Below, piece by piece: positions 28,069 to 38,716 of a stretch of DNA of 64,000 bases. Within the stretch, counting starts at the first letter, position 1. Each line of letters opens with the position of its first letter. The notes under the pieces are model-generated. The model ran no database searches. It saw only the letters and a list, made by a program, of their open reading frames with translations, and was not told the origin of the DNA. The position numbers were made by a program, and so were the translations under genes. Source of the stretch: Methanocaldococcus vulcanius M7 (GTDB lineage Archaea > AGJL01 > Methanococci > Methanococcales > Methanocaldococcaceae); the NCBI RefSeq assembly GCF_000024625.1, contig NC_013407.1, forward strand, positions 1,364,001 through 1,428,000, written 5' to 3'.

Positions 28069-28132
28069 TATCGATCACCATAATAGCTAATTTTTCTGTA
28101 AAAATATTAAAAAATCCTTATGGGAAAAATAA

Positions 28133-29029
<897 letters not shown>

Positions 29030-29123
29030 TTATAACTTATCGTGTTTTATAAAATTTTTCTATCAACTAATAATAAACATTTATTTTATTAATTTTTTAT
29101 TTCTATTTTCATTTTATTTTTTT

Positions 29124-30230
29124 CTATTTTTTAATTTTTCTTCCAATGGCTATGTATATGTTATTTGCCCCTATTTTATCCCCAAATTTCGAGAATATAT
29201 CTATATTTTCTTCTTTACATATTTCTTCTACCTTTTTTCTACACGCATCTTTTGTTTTTTCTCCGAAAGATATTATTAAAATATTGTCATCCATCTCTTC
29301 CATTCCCAATATCGGCTTTTTTATTTTTTTTCTAAGGTCTTCAATATCTTTTAAATGTGTTATAACCATTTTAGCATCTTCGATAAATGGAAAGTTCTTT
29401 AAGTGTTTTGTTATCATAGATATATCTTTACTTCTTTTTTGCCCATATTTTTTTAGATCAACTTTGTAGTAGTTGAGTTTTCCTTCTTGATACTCTTTTA
29501 TAATTGTTCTTGCAGTTCTAATAAGATCTACATCTCCTCCTTTTTTTAAATAATTTCTCGAGATTCCTATATCTTTTAAAAAGTTTTCATCAATAGTTTT
29601 ACAAGGTATTCCAAAATATTCCTCTAAAATTGAACTATCAAACTTATGTATCCTATCTAAAACCTTTAAAGCAGGAGGTATGGGATTTTCCACTTTCTCC
29701 AACCTTAACGCCCCACTTATAACTAAATCATCCTCATCTTTCATCTCTATAACTCCAGGAGTATCCATTAACTTTATATTTTTGGTTAGATTGATCCACT
29801 GTTCTCCTTTTGTTAATCCAGCGATATTTCCAGTTATTGCCTTTCTTTTTCCTGTTAATGCATTGATTATTGATGATTTACCAACGTTTGGGTAGCCAAC
29901 AATTCCGATCTTTCCTTCTTTTTTCCCCATTTCCCTTAATGCATCTTTTATTTTGTCTCTTAAAATTTTTGTTCCTAATCTTCTCTTAGCAGATATAAAC
30001 ACAGTATTTTCCCCAAAAACATTTTTCCATTTATTTAAAATTTCTTTTGGAACCAAATCTGCCTTGTTTAATACATAAATTATTTTTTTCCCTTGGGATT
30101 TTATTTTCTTCTCTAACTCCTTGTTTCTTGTCATCTCTGGATCTCTTGCATCTAAAACTAATAATATGACATCACATTCATCGATAATCTTATTGACTAT
30201 TTTTTTAACTGGAACTTTTTTAAATTTCAT
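29124..30230 (-). CDS. Circularly permuted GTPase, YlqF/YawG family
   Basis: A 368-aa GTPase with G motifs in permuted order: VLNKADLVP (G4) near residue 57, SAKRRLG (G5) near 80, then GYPNVGKSSIINAL (G1) near 116 and MDTPGV (G3) near 160. This order marks the YlqF/RbgA-YawG group that helps assemble the large ribosomal subunit. ATG 30230 follows GGTGATCTTT. The C-terminal part after 250 is Lys-rich and probably binds RNA. Confidence 0.88.
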   Translation of the reverse strand: MKFKKVPVKKIVNKIIDECDVILLVLDARDPEMTRNKELEKKIKSQGKKIIYVLNKADLVPKEILNKWKNVFGENTVFISAKRRLGTKILRDKIKDALREMGKKEGKIGIVGYPNVGKSSIINALTGKRKAITGNIAGLTKGEQWINLTKNIKLMDTPGVIEMKDEDDLVISGALRLEKVENPIPPALKVLDRIHKFDSSILEEYFGIPCKTIDENFLKDIGISRNYLKKGGDVDLIRTARTIIKEYQEGKLNYYKVDLKKYGQKRSKDISMITKHLKNFPFIEDAKMVITHLKDIEDLRKKIKKPILGMEEMDDNILIISFGEKTKDACRKKVEEICKEENIDIFSKFGDKIGANNIYIAIGRKIKK

Positions 30231-30452
30231 AAAGATCACCGTTAAAATGTTATATATCTTAATTAGATTTGTGATTATTAGTTATTTATTATTTATTTTA
30301 TCATTTTTATCCGTTCTTTATCTTCTCCCCTTAAATTTATAGATATATTCTATCAAATCTATCGATTATAGAAAATTTTTTATAGAACTTCAAACACACA
30401 AAAATGTGAAAAAAGAGAATAGTAAAAATTATCAAAAATATGGGTGATAGTA

Positions 30453-31154
30453 ATGGTTGTAGATGCAAAAGAAGTTGAAATGATTAATACTTTGGTATTT
30501 GAAACGTTAGGAAATCCAGAAAAAGAAAGAGAATTTAAATTAAAGTCCTTGAAAAGATGGGGATTTGATCTTATATTTGGTAAGATAAATGGAGAAGAGA
30601 CATATTTTACTGTTGAAGTAGACGAAAAAAAGGCAGGAGATAAATTTTCAAAAGATGGAAACGATTATGAAGTTATAGAAGTCCTGCAAGAGCTGCCAAA
30701 GAACACTGAACTCTATGCACATATAGAGATGGAAATGGGAAAAGCATATATTGTCTGCCAACTAAGGGATGAAGATGGAAAAAACACAGAAGTTTTAAGA
30801 GTTCCTGCAGCTACCTTATTGTTAGCTTTCCTTAAAAAGAACAAATTAGCAAATACAATAAAAGCCATAAAAAACGTTGGGATTAGTTTAGAACTCTCCA
30901 TGCAAAACGGTGTCGGAGGAAAGCCATTATCTTATGAAGAACTTCCAAACGTTGCGAGAAGGTTTATAAGAAGTGCAAGGAAAGTTGAAAAAGAGACGGG
31001 TTTTGGAAGATTAGCGTTTGCATATTATGGAGAAACGAAAGATGGAGAGCCAAGATACTTATTTAGATGGTTATTACCAACTATCGCATTGTTCGAATTA
31101 GATATTGCTAAAAAAATAGATCAAACATTAGGAATCCTAAAAATTGCTGAATAA
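30453..31154 (+). CDS. Conserved archaeal protein of unknown function
   Basis: A soluble 233-aa protein with an N-terminal beta-rich part and a helical C-terminal half ([40 protein letters not shown]). No catalytic motif is obvious. The well-conserved look of [20 protein letters not shown] suggests a nucleic-acid or nucleotide contact, but this is only an impression. The frame opens at GTG 30444; ATG 30453 is preferred because GGGTGA lies six bases upstream. The next gene follows after 69 bases on the same strand. Confidence 0.6.
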   Translation: MVVDAKEVEMINTLVFETLGNPEKEREFKLKSLKRWGFDLIFGKINGEETYFTVEVDEKKAGDKFSKDGNDYEVIEVLQELPKNTELYAHIEMEMGKAYIVCQLRDEDGKNTEVLRVPAATLLLAFLKKNKLANTIKAIKNVGISLELSMQNGVGGKPLSYEELPNVARRFIRSARKVEKETGFGRLAFAYYGETKDGEPRYLFRWLLPTIALFELDIAKKIDQTLGILKIAE

Positions 31155-31223
31155 ATAAGTTCTAAATAAATAGTAATAATAAACATGAAAAAATAAAAAA
31201 CAAGTAGAGACAAGGTGAGAATA

Positions 31224-31472
31224 ATGATATACGGTGTCTTATTAAACATTCCAGAAAAGCATGCTACAAAGTATGAGGATTTAATTAGGAGAATAATCGG
31301 AGAAGGGATAGCAAGAGGAGATATATTATCATTCACAGAGGCAAGATACAAAGGAGATGTTGCTTTTGTTATGCTTGCAAGATCCAGAAGGGCTGCTGAG
31401 AAGGTCTATGAACAGTTAAAAGAGCATCCAATATACGTTAAGGTTATTGAAATTGAAGGAAAAGGGGATTAA
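31224..31472 (+). CDS. Small conserved protein, ferredoxin-like fold likely
   Basis: An 82-aa protein (MIYGVLLNIPEKHATKYEDL at the start) with an alternating strand-helix-strand pattern, strands IYGVLLNI, AFVMLAR and IYVKVIEIEG, that suggests an alpha-beta sandwich. Arg-rich ARSRRAAEKVYEQLKEH may contact RNA or anionic ligands. AGGTGAG precedes the ATG. Probably in one transcript with the upstream unknown gene. Not recognised. Confidence 0.6.
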   Translation: MIYGVLLNIPEKHATKYEDLIRRIIGEGIARGDILSFTEARYKGDVAFVMLARSRRAAEKVYEQLKEHPIYVKVIEIEGKGD

Positions 31473-31860
31473 ACCCCCTTTGTATTATATAAACTTCAAC
31501 TTCACAAATTTTAATTTTTATTAGCAATATTGATATTACGCAATTAACATTATTTATCCAAAAATATCTTTAATTTTTAATATAATGTTGAGAAATTTAA
31601 ATTTTTTGTCTAATTTAGCTACTCAGATTTACCCCATGCCCAAGTTGTTTGGAATATTTAGATAAATAGATGTTATAGTAAAATATAAACACATAACAGG
31701 ACAATAAACCAATTAACAAATCAATATTAACAAATCAATTATAAATTAAAAACAGCAATAATAAATTTTAAGAATAATATAAAATGAAAAATAATAATAC
31801 AAATAATATCAATATCCAATTAGATTATTAAACCCTATTAAAAATCTTTGAGGCGAAAAT
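31473..31860. other. AT-rich intergenic region with a tandem 14-base repeat
   Basis: 388 bases without a gene. ATTAACAAATCAAT occurs twice in immediate tandem (31712-31725 and 31726-31739), followed by TATAAATT, about 120 bases before the next start codon. The pair could be a regulator site next to a TATA box or simply slippage. Confidence 0.4.
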
Positions 31861-32460
31861 ATGGAGCTATTTGACTTTGATAACATATATAACGAAGCAA
31901 TAGGAAATATAAAATATTTTATTAAAAAAGCAACAAAATATGATGAAATTAAAAAGCATGAGGATATATTAAAAAATGATCTTCTAACTGCGATTGATAT
32001 TTTTGTTAACAGGTTTAAGAATAACCCCCTGCTGTGTAGAAATGGAAACAATCATAGCACATGTGATACAAAAGTATGCAGGGAGATAGAAAATCGCATG
32101 AAAAACTGGATTAACGAATTATTTAATTGTTTAAGCAATGAGGAAGAATTGGATAATTTTTTTAAATTAATAGCAAAAGATGCAATGAAATTCGTTGAAT
32201 TAGATTTTGAGCCATTATATATACTTTGTGGATTGGAAGAAATTAGAGAAACAGCAGAAGAGAAGTTAAAAGAGGAACTACCAACTGAAGAGTATTTAAA
32301 AGTTATGGAAGAGTTTGATGATTTAGTTGAGAGAATATCTTTGGTTGCTACTGCTGTTTATATGGAATTTGAAGATCGCGTTTTTGAAAGAATGGGGATA
32401 AATAAAAACTTAAAACATAATATCATCAAACTGGGATTAAAAAAAATGAATGTTAAATAA
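31861..32460 (+). CDS. Helical protein with a Cys cluster, unknown function
   Basis: A 199-aa helical, acidic protein. Near residues 59-74 it has CRNGNNHSTCDTKVC, three Cys and one His that could bind a metal or cluster. A further Cys lies in YILCGLEEI near residue 122. No membrane segment. It begins after GAGGCGAAAAT. The gene stands next to the GC-rich element and the V4R gene. Family not recognised; a redox- or metal-sensing role would be a guess. Confidence 0.55.
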   Translation: MELFDFDNIYNEAIGNIKYFIKKATKYDEIKKHEDILKNDLLTAIDIFVNRFKNNPLLCRNGNNHSTCDTKVCREIENRMKNWINELFNCLSNEEELDNFFKLIAKDAMKFVELDFEPLYILCGLEEIRETAEEKLKEELPTEEYLKVMEEFDDLVERISLVATAVYMEFEDRVFERMGINKNLKHNIIKLGLKKMNVK

Positions 32461-32500
32461 ATTTTTTTAATAATTTTTATTTTTTTTCGATTTTTTAGGT
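32461..32500 (+). terminator. T-rich terminator after the Cys-cluster gene
   Basis: Right after the stop codon there are T runs of seven, five, eight and six in close succession, the usual form of an archaeal intrinsic terminator. Confidence 0.45.
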
Positions 32501-32639
32501 TTTTTATTTAGCAAAAAATACAACTAATTCAAAGTTGTAAATAACTAAACCAACAGATTTTTGATTATTACCTCACTATCTTGCTAAAATATAACTTTTA
32601 ATAATAAATCTCTATTTTTTGGTATTTTTTATTACAAAG

Positions 32640-32963
32640 TTTTATATATTTTGCTTTTTATAGATGTTAATGGTAGTGCCATAACTTATATTAGATGTTA
32701 TAATTGGATACGTTAGTTGCTGACCTCCTCTCCGCCCTAAAGGGTGGAGGTTCCCACTGGGAACACCCTCTCATCCTCGTCGCCGAGGGGTCATTGGGCG
32801 GGGTCAGGCCGCCCTCGATAAATAATAAGCCAATTTGAATATATTAACCCTATCTCCGCCCGCCTCCTCTATCTTCGAGCGTAGCGAGGAGAGTAATGAA
32901 AACCGTTAGGTTTTCATCTGAATTCCTCTCCACTCTAAAGAGCGGAACTTCCTTAGCGACAAC
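32640..32963 (+). ncRNA. GC-rich structured element with two copies of one hairpin
   Basis: A sharp GC-rich island in AT-rich DNA. Module 1 (32721-32816) folds into hairpins at 32730-32749 (loop near TAAA), 32751-32763 (TTCCC-ACT-GGGAA), 32775-32788 (CCTCG-TCGC-CGAGG) and 32796-32814 (six pairs). Module 2 (about 32863-32963) has a nine-pair hairpin at 32896-32917 and CTCT-AA-AGAG. The hairpin of module 1 (CCTCTCCGCCCTAAAGGG) recurs in module 2 as CCTCTCCACTCTAAAGAG; 21 of 28 positions agree. TATA-like TTTATATATT at 32641 lies upstream. The shape recalls right ends of IS200/IS605 elements (TnpB guide-RNA ends), but no transposase gene is present. Confidence 0.5.
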
Positions 32964-32977
32964 AAATGGTGAGATCT

Positions 32978-33454
32978 ATGGAAAAAATATTTTCTGATAT
33001 ATTAAATACAGTAAAGGATGAAAAAATAATAAAAGAGAGTAAAAAAATCCCAATGCCTTATTTTGGATTGTTTGCATTGGTAATATTCGATAAAGTCAAA
33101 GAACTTGGATCAGAGACATCCCTATATGAAATAGGGGAAGAATTTGGAAAAATGCTAAATCCAAAAAGTATAGAAGAAATAAAAAAATTATTTGAATTGA
33201 TGAATTTTGGAGAATTGGAAATCGAGAATCTCGATTCAAAAAGGATTAGAATATATTTAAAAAACCCACCTTACTGCTGGATTTCAAAAAATGAACCAAT
33301 TCATGACTTTATAGGGGGAGTATTGGCTGGATGTTTAGAAAAGGTATTTAAAAAGAAGTTTATTGTAAATGAATTAGAGTGTGTTTGTCAAGGAAAGAGT
33401 AGATGCGTTTTTGAAGGAATTGCAGTTGAAAACTTGCCACAAAAAGAAAATTAA
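32978..33454 (+). CDS. V4R-domain protein (copy 1)
   Basis: A 158-aa single-domain protein of the V4R group, small-molecule-binding domains related to TRAPP Bet3 and the XylR/DmpR sensor domain. The start (MEKIFSDILNTVKDEK) and core (IPMPYFGLFALVIFDKV) match the second copy at 52557. EPIHDFIGGVLAGCLEKVF and CVCQGKSRCVFEG form the conserved C-terminal part, with paired Cys that may bind metal. ATG 32978 follows GGTGAGATCT; the frame is open from 32966. It lies directly after the GC-rich element, which probably forms its 5' leader. Ligand unknown. Confidence 0.75.
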   Translation: MEKIFSDILNTVKDEKIIKESKKIPMPYFGLFALVIFDKVKELGSETSLYEIGEEFGKMLNPKSIEEIKKLFELMNFGELEIENLDSKRIRIYLKNPPYCWISKNEPIHDFIGGVLAGCLEKVFKKKFIVNELECVCQGKSRCVFEGIAVENLPQKEN

Positions 33455-33554
33455 AACTAAATTCTCGAATTCATAATAGGCAACATTGTCGATTATCAAA
33501 AACTATTTATAGGGTATTTACGAAAGTATGTGGAAAGGATAGGAGTTGATTAAC

Positions 33555-34013
33555 TTGATTAAAAAAGGCGACTATGTTAAAGTTGACTACATATTAGAAG
33601 TTGATGGTAAAGTTATAGATACATCAATAGAAGACGTTGCAAAAGAGAACAATATATACTACCCAGAGAGAGAATATGAACCACTAACTTTTGTTGTAGG
33701 TAATGGGGACTTAATAGAAGGATTCGAAGAAGCAGTTTTAGGAATGAACGTTGGAGAGGAAAAAGAAGTTGTAATTCCTCCAGAGAAAGGATACGGGTTT
33801 AGGGATGAAAGATTAATCCAAGAAATCCCAAAAGAAATGTTTGCTGACGCTGATTTTGAGCCACAAGAGGGAATGCAAATTCTTGCAAGTGGAATTCCTG
33901 CAAAAATAATAAAAGTTACTGACGATACAGTTACATTGGACTTTAACCACGAATTAGCAGGAAAAGAGTTGAAATTTAAGATAAAAGTATTAGATGTTCA
34001 GCCATCTGAATAA
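33555..34013 (+). CDS. FKBP-type peptidyl-prolyl isomerase (short archaeal type)
   Basis: A cytoplasmic folding helper (about 152 aa) that isomerises Xaa-Pro bonds and binds unfolded chains. [20 protein letters not shown] starts the FKBP core, [19 protein letters not shown] is the flap region, and the inserted IF domain (about residues 75-130, chaperone part) precedes [20 protein letters not shown]. Length fits the SlyD-like short type. The start codon is uncommon: TTG 33546 or TTG 33555. I prefer 33555 because GGAGTTGAT then precedes it. A TATA box (TATTTATAG) lies near 33504. Confidence 0.9.
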   Translation: MIKKGDYVKVDYILEVDGKVIDTSIEDVAKENNIYYPEREYEPLTFVVGNGDLIEGFEEAVLGMNVGEEKEVVIPPEKGYGFRDERLIQEIPKEMFADADFEPQEGMQILASGIPAKIIKVTDDTVTLDFNHELAGKELKFKIKVLDVQPSE

Positions 34014-34221
34014 ATGCGATGGAAATTAAAACATCTAACTTATTATAATCAAAAATCTATTTAAAACTAAAAATTCACCAAGACCTCTTTATTATTTAAC
34101 CTATTTTTATTATTTTAATTAACTTTCATTTTATTTTCTAATTATTTTAAAAATTTAATGAATAATAGGTTGTTTTTATGTGAATCCTTTGCGATCTTTA
34201 AAAAGCGTCATCTCATAAAAA

Positions 34222-34230
34222 TTTATATAT
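34222..34230 (+). promoter_or_regulatory. TATA box of ilvB
   Basis: TTTATATAT preceded by an A-rich BRE-like stretch (CATAAAAA), 48 bases before the ilvB ATG. Transcription would start about 25 bases downstream. Confidence 0.5.
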
Positions 34231-34277
34231 GATTTTGATTTTATCATTACTTTACCTTAACATTTTTTGGTGATTGG

Positions 34278-36053
34278 ATGAAAGGAGCTGAAGCAATTAT
34301 AAAGGCATTAGAAGCAGAAGGAGTCAAGATTATATTCGGTTATCCCGGGGGGGCAATGCTTCCCTTCTACGATGCATTATACGACAGCGATCTCATTCAC
34401 ATACTAACAAGGCATGAGCAGGCAGCAGCACATGCAGCAGATGGATTTGCAAGAGCGAGCGGAGAAGCAGGAGTTTGCGTCTCTACATCTGGCCCAGGAG
34501 CTACAAACTTAGTTACTGGAATAGCAACCGCTTATGCTGACTCTTCCCCAGTTATTGCCTTGACAGGGCAAGTTCCCACCAAATTAATTGGAAATGATGC
34601 ATTTCAAGAAATCGATGCTCTCGGTTTATTTATGCCAATAACAAAACACAACTTTCAAATAAAAAGACCTGAAGAAATTCCAGAAACATTTAGATCTGCA
34701 TTCGAAATTGCAACAACCGGTAGACCCGGCCCTGTTCACATAGACATACCAAAAGACGTTCAGGAGGGAGAGATCGATATTGAAAAATATCCAATCCCTG
34801 CAAAAGTAGATCTTCCTGGCTATAAACCCAAAACAGTAGGGCATCCTTTGCAAATAAAAAAAGCTTCAAAATTAATTGCCGAGGCAGAGAGGCCAGTTAT
34901 TTTGGCAGGAGGAGGAGTGATAATTAGCGGAGCTTCAGAGGAGCTGTTAAGATTGGCTGAATTTGTAAAAGTACCTGTGTGCACCACCCTTATGGGTAAA
35001 GGAAGTTTTCCAGAAGATCATCCCCTCTCTCTTGGAATGGTAGGAATGCATGGAACAAAAGTGGCAAACTATGCCATTACAGAGTGTGATGTTTTAATAG
35101 CAATCGGTTGTAGATTTTCAGATAGAGTTACGGGAGATATAAGGCATTTTGCTCCAGAAGCAAAAATAATTCATATAGACATAGATCCTGCAGAGATTGG
35201 TAAGAACGTTAGAGCCGATGTTCCAATTGTTGGAGATGCGAAAAATGTTTTAAGGGACTTATTATCTGCCTTAATTTCAAGAGAGATAAAAAGTAAAGAA
35301 CCATGGTTAGAGAGAATTTATCAATTAAAAAAGATTTCAATCCCAACAATGGATTTCGATGAAAAGCCGATAAAACCGCAGAGATTTGTTAAGGATCTAA
35401 TGGAGGTTTTAAACGAGATCGATCCGAGATTAAAAAACACTATTATAACCACAGATGTTGGACAAAATCAGATGTGGATGGCACATTTCTTTAAAACAAA
35501 GATGCCAAGAAGTTTCTTAGCTTCTGGTGGTTTGGGAACCATGGGCTTTGGTTTTCCTGCAGCAATTGGAGCGAAGGTTGCTAAACCTTATGCTAACGTT
35601 ATATCCATTACAGGAGATGGGGGCTTTCTAATGAATTCTCAGGAGTTAGCAACAATTAGCGAATATGATATTCCTGTTGTTATCTGCATCTTTGATAACA
35701 GAACTTTGGGAATGGTTTATCAATGGCAGAATCTATATTATGGGCAGAGGCAGAGTGAAGTGCATTTAGGGGAGAGTCCTGATTTTGTTAAACTGGCTGA
35801 AAGTTATGGTGTTAGAGCAGATAGAATCATAAATCCAGATGAGATTAAAGAGAAATTAAAAGATGCGATATTAAGCGGAGAGCCGTATCTTTTAGACATA
35901 ATCATAGACCCTGCTGAGGCATTGCCAATGGTTCCCCCTGGTGGAAAGTTAACAAACATAGTTCAGCCGATTAGGGTTGAACCAAAAGTTAAAAAATCAG
36001 TGTTTGAAGAAATTAAAAAAACAAGAGAAACTGCTTCAATTAAAGAGTTTTAA
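34278..36053 (+). CDS. ilvB: Acetolactate synthase large subunit
   Basis: Thiamine-diphosphate enzyme that joins two pyruvates, or pyruvate and 2-oxobutyrate, in Val/Leu/Ile synthesis; 591 aa, full length. FGYPGGAMLPFYDALY and RHEQAAAHAADGFARASG (catalytic Glu) are at the N-terminus. The FAD-binding middle domain follows, then the ThDP motif starting ITGDGGFLMNSQELATI near residue 447 and ending in Asn. The regulatory small subunit (ilvN/ilvH) is not adjacent and not in this window. The ATG follows GGTGATTGG. Confidence 0.95.
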   Translation: MKGAEAIIKALEAEGVKIIFGYPGGAMLPFYDALYDSDLIHILTRHEQAAAHAADGFARASGEAGVCVSTSGPGATNLVTGIATAYADSSPVIALTGQVPTKLIGNDAFQEIDALGLFMPITKHNFQIKRPEEIPETFRSAFEIATTGRPGPVHIDIPKDVQEGEIDIEKYPIPAKVDLPGYKPKTVGHPLQIKKASKLIAEAERPVILAGGGVIISGASEELLRLAEFVKVPVCTTLMGKGSFPEDHPLSLGMVGMHGTKVANYAITECDVLIAIGCRFSDRVTGDIRHFAPEAKIIHIDIDPAEIGKNVRADVPIVGDAKNVLRDLLSALISREIKSKEPWLERIYQLKKISIPTMDFDEKPIKPQRFVKDLMEVLNEIDPRLKNTIITTDVGQNQMWMAHFFKTKMPRSFLASGGLGTMGFGFPAAIGAKVAKPYANVISITGDGGFLMNSQELATISEYDIPVVICIFDNRTLGMVYQWQNLYYGQRQSEVHLGESPDFVKLAESYGVRADRIINPDEIKEKLKDAILSGEPYLLDIIIDPAEALPMVPPGGKLTNIVQPIRVEPKVKKSVFEEIKKTRETASIKEF

Positions 36054-36075
36054 AAATTAAAATTTAAATACCCTT

Positions 36076-36984
36076 TTAAATACCTTTTTGTATTTCCTTT
36101 ATTATATTGGCCATAGCCACACATCCATCTCCCACGGCTTTTGCTACTTGCATCACACCTCCTCTAACATCTCCAACTGCATATATTCCGTCAATGTTTG
36201 TTTTACAATTTTTGTCAGTTTTAATAAACCCTCTTTTATCCAGTTCTATTCCACTATTTTCCAAAAATTCAGTGTTTGGAACATGCCCCAAGCTGATAAA
36301 TATACCATCTGCTTTTATAACTTTCTCTTCTCCGTTAATTGCTATTTTTATTCCTTCTGCCCGATCTTTTCCAACGATTTCTAACGGTTTTGCGTTATAA
36401 ATTATTTCAATGTTATCTGCTTCTTTTAGTTTATCAAGCATTATCGGCTCTGCAACTTTTAGTTCCTGTTTGTCAGTTATTAATATGATCTTTTTGGCAA
36501 TATCTTTTAAATTTATTGCACTCATCACCGCTGGAGTGTCTCTTCCAATAACAATAACATCCTTATTTAAATAAAAGAACGCATCACACATTGTGCAATA
36601 ACTAACTCCCCTACCTGCAAACTCATCCTCATTGAGATTGAGTTTTTTGGGTTTTGTTCCAGTAGCAATAACGATCGTCTTTGTTAAATATGTGGAATTT
36701 TTTGTTATAATCTTGAATGGTTTTTTATCTGTTTCTACCTTTACAACTTCATCATATACTATTGGAAGTTTAAATTTTTCAGCATGATTTTTAAATTTTT
36801 CAGCAAGTTCATAGCCCCTTATCTCTTCAAATCCAGGATAATTTTCCACTATGCCTGCCTCAGCAATTCTTCCTCCTGCATTTTCTTTTTCAATACATAA
36901 TGCGTTAATTTTTCCTCTCATTGCGTATATTCCAGCAGTTAATCCTCCCGGCCCTGCTCCTATAATAATCGTATCATATATCAT
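36076..36984 (-). CDS. Thioredoxin reductase, probably F420-dependent
   Basis: A 302-aa low-molecular-weight thioredoxin reductase-like flavoprotein. FAD site [13 protein letters not shown] at residues 7-19; redox pair in CTMC (C130, C133); second FAD motif [20 protein letters not shown]. Where NADPH enzymes have GGGNSA-like sequence for the pyridine nucleotide, this protein has [12 protein letters not shown], so it lacks the usual site. A close M. jannaschii enzyme has been described that uses reduced F420 (DFTR). F420 use is therefore the likely reading. ATG 36984 follows GGGTGAT. Confidence 0.85.
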   Translation of the reverse strand: MIYDTIIIGAGPGGLTAGIYAMRGKINALCIEKENAGGRIAEAGIVENYPGFEEIRGYELAEKFKNHAEKFKLPIVYDEVVKVETDKKPFKIITKNSTYLTKTIVIATGTKPKKLNLNEDEFAGRGVSYCTMCDAFFYLNKDVIVIGRDTPAVMSAINLKDIAKKIILITDKQELKVAEPIMLDKLKEADNIEIIYNAKPLEIVGKDRAEGIKIAINGEEKVIKADGIFISLGHVPNTEFLENSGIELDKRGFIKTDKNCKTNIDGIYAVGDVRGGVMQVAKAVGDGCVAMANIIKEIQKGI

Positions 36985-37125
36985 CAATATCACCCAATTT
37001 TAGTAAATTCATAAAAAATACAGAATAAATCAATAATATCTTTATAAATAATTTTAAATAATATTTTTAATAATACGGTAGCAATTAATAATATAAACAT
37101 TTATTCATGTATTCCTATCTAATAA

Positions 37126-37518
37126 TTACTCAACTTTTTCAAGTATATCTGAAAATAGCTTTATCACATCCTTAGAACTTAAAACTCCAACTATTTTTTC
37201 CTCACATGGAGATCTTACATATAAATGATGTATTCCTCTTTCAGCCATAATTTCAACAGCTTTTTCTAATGGTGCCTCTGGACTAACAGTTATTGGGTTG
37301 GTGGTCATTATCTCCTCAGCCGTTTTTTCCAAGTTATGATAGTGTTTCATCACGTCAGTATCAGTTATTATGCCCCAAAACGTCTCTCCATCAGAAACCA
37401 CAACAGATGAAATATCATATTTTGCCATAGTTTTAATAATCTCACTTAATTTAGCATCTAAATTAACCTCTACAACTCCCTTTTTCATTACATCCCTAAC
37501 AAGGTATTTTGATAACAT
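37126..37518 (-). CDS. Two-CBS-domain protein
   Basis: A 130-aa protein consisting of a CBS pair. CBS1 ([20 protein letters not shown], about 5-60) includes [13 protein letters not shown]2 ([20 protein letters not shown], about 67-125) includes [12 protein letters not shown]. Such stand-alone CBS pairs bind adenine nucleotides or SAM and regulate partner proteins. The partner is unknown; neighbours (TrxR, RadA) give no clear hint. ATG 37518 follows GGGGGATAGT. Confidence 0.85.
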   Translation of the reverse strand: MLSKYLVRDVMKKGVVEVNLDAKLSEIIKTMAKYDISSVVVSDGETFWGIITDTDVMKHYHNLEKTAEEIMTTNPITVSPEAPLEKAVEIMAERGIHHLYVRSPCEEKIVGVLSSKDVIKLFSDILEKVE

Positions 37519-37753
37519 ACTATCCCCCAAATAGTTTTTTTGTTATTCGCATTTTTTTACCCAACTTTATTGTGTGTTAATTATCTTATTTTTACTTTGC
37601 TCCTATTTTCGATAATGTGAATATATAGATGAGTATATAATAACAACCTTCATATATTGCTTATTGTAATATCATCTATTACCTCATGGTTTATTCACAT
37701 ATTAACAATTACTAATTATTAATGATCATAATCAATAACCGCATGGTGATAAT

Positions 37754-38716
37754 ATGGATGATCTAACTCAACTCCCAGGAGTAGGACCTACAACTGCCGA
37801 AAAATTAAAAGAAGCAGGTTATACTGATTTTATGAAAATTGCTACTGCTTCAATTGGAGAACTTACCGATATTGAAGGGATAAGTGAAAAAGCAGCAGCA
37901 AAAATTATAGAAGCTGCGAGAAAACTGTGTAATTTAGGATTTAAAAGTGGAAACGAGATTTTAACTCAGAGAAAAAACATATGGAAACTTTCCACAGGAA
38001 GCAAAAACTTGGATGAAATCTTAGGAGGGGGCTTAGAGAGCCAATCGATTACGGAATTTGCAGGAATGTTTGGTTCTGGAAAGACACAAATAGCTCACCA
38101 AGCATGTGTTAATTTACAATGTCCAGATAAGATAATTGCAGATGATTCAATAAAAGAAGAGGTCTTAAATGAACCAAAAGCAGTTTATATCGATACAGAA
38201 GGAACTTTTAGGCCAGAGAGAATAATTCAAATGGCAGAAGCATTGGGATTGGATGGACAAGATGTCTTAAAAAATATATTTGTTGCAAGAGCTTATAACT
38301 CAGATATGCAGATGCTTTATGCTGAGAATGTTGAAAATCTAATAAGAGAGGGGCATAATGTAAAATTAGTTATTATCGACTCTCTTACATCAACATTTAG
38401 AACCGAATATGTCGGAAGAGGAAAATTAGCAGAGAGACAGCAAAAACTTGGTAGACACATGGCAATGCTTAATAAGTTAGCCGATCTATACAACTGTGTT
38501 GTTATAGTGACAAACCAAGTTGCAGCAAGGCCTGATGCGTTATTTGGGCCATCAGAGCAGGCAATAGGTGGGCATATTGTTGGGCATGCGGCAACATTTA
38601 GAATATTTTTAAGAAAAGCAAAAGGAGATAAAAGAGTTGCTAAACTTTATGACTCTCCACACTTGCCAGATGCTGAGGCAATGTTCAGAATAACCGAAAA
38701 AGGAATACACGATTAA
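37754..38716 (+). CDS. radA: DNA repair and recombination protein RadA
   Basis: The archaeal RecA/Rad51 recombinase, 320 aa. A helix-hairpin-helix N-domain ([17 protein letters not shown]) is followed by Walker A GMFGSGKT at 104-111, Walker [10 protein letters not shown] near 210, and loop L1 [21 protein letters not shown]-type sequence near 220. [23 protein letters not shown] carries loop L2. No intein. The ATG follows GGTGATAAT. Confidence 0.95.
   Translation: MDDLTQLPGVGPTTAEKLKEAGYTDFMKIATASIGELTDIEGISEKAAAKIIEAARKLCNLGFKSGNEILTQRKNIWKLSTGSKNLDEILGGGLESQSITEFAGMFGSGKTQIAHQACVNLQCPDKIIADDSIKEEVLNEPKAVYIDTEGTFRPERIIQMAEALGLDGQDVLKNIFVARAYNSDMQMLYAENVENLIREGHNVKLVIIDSLTSTFRTEYVGRGKLAERQQKLGRHMAMLNKLADLYNCVVIVTNQVAARPDALFGPSEQAIGGHIVGHAATFRIFLRKAKGDKRVAKLYDSPHLPDAEAMFRITEKGIHD

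Noticed and set aside
32721-32816. Possible tRNA or RNase P RNA in the GC-rich island
   Set aside because: No T-loop GTTCRA, no cloverleaf and no conserved RNase P motifs; the hairpin order does not fit.
32700-32980. Complete IS200/IS605 insertion
   Set aside because: No TnpA or TnpB open reading frame exists in the window; only end-like hairpins are present.
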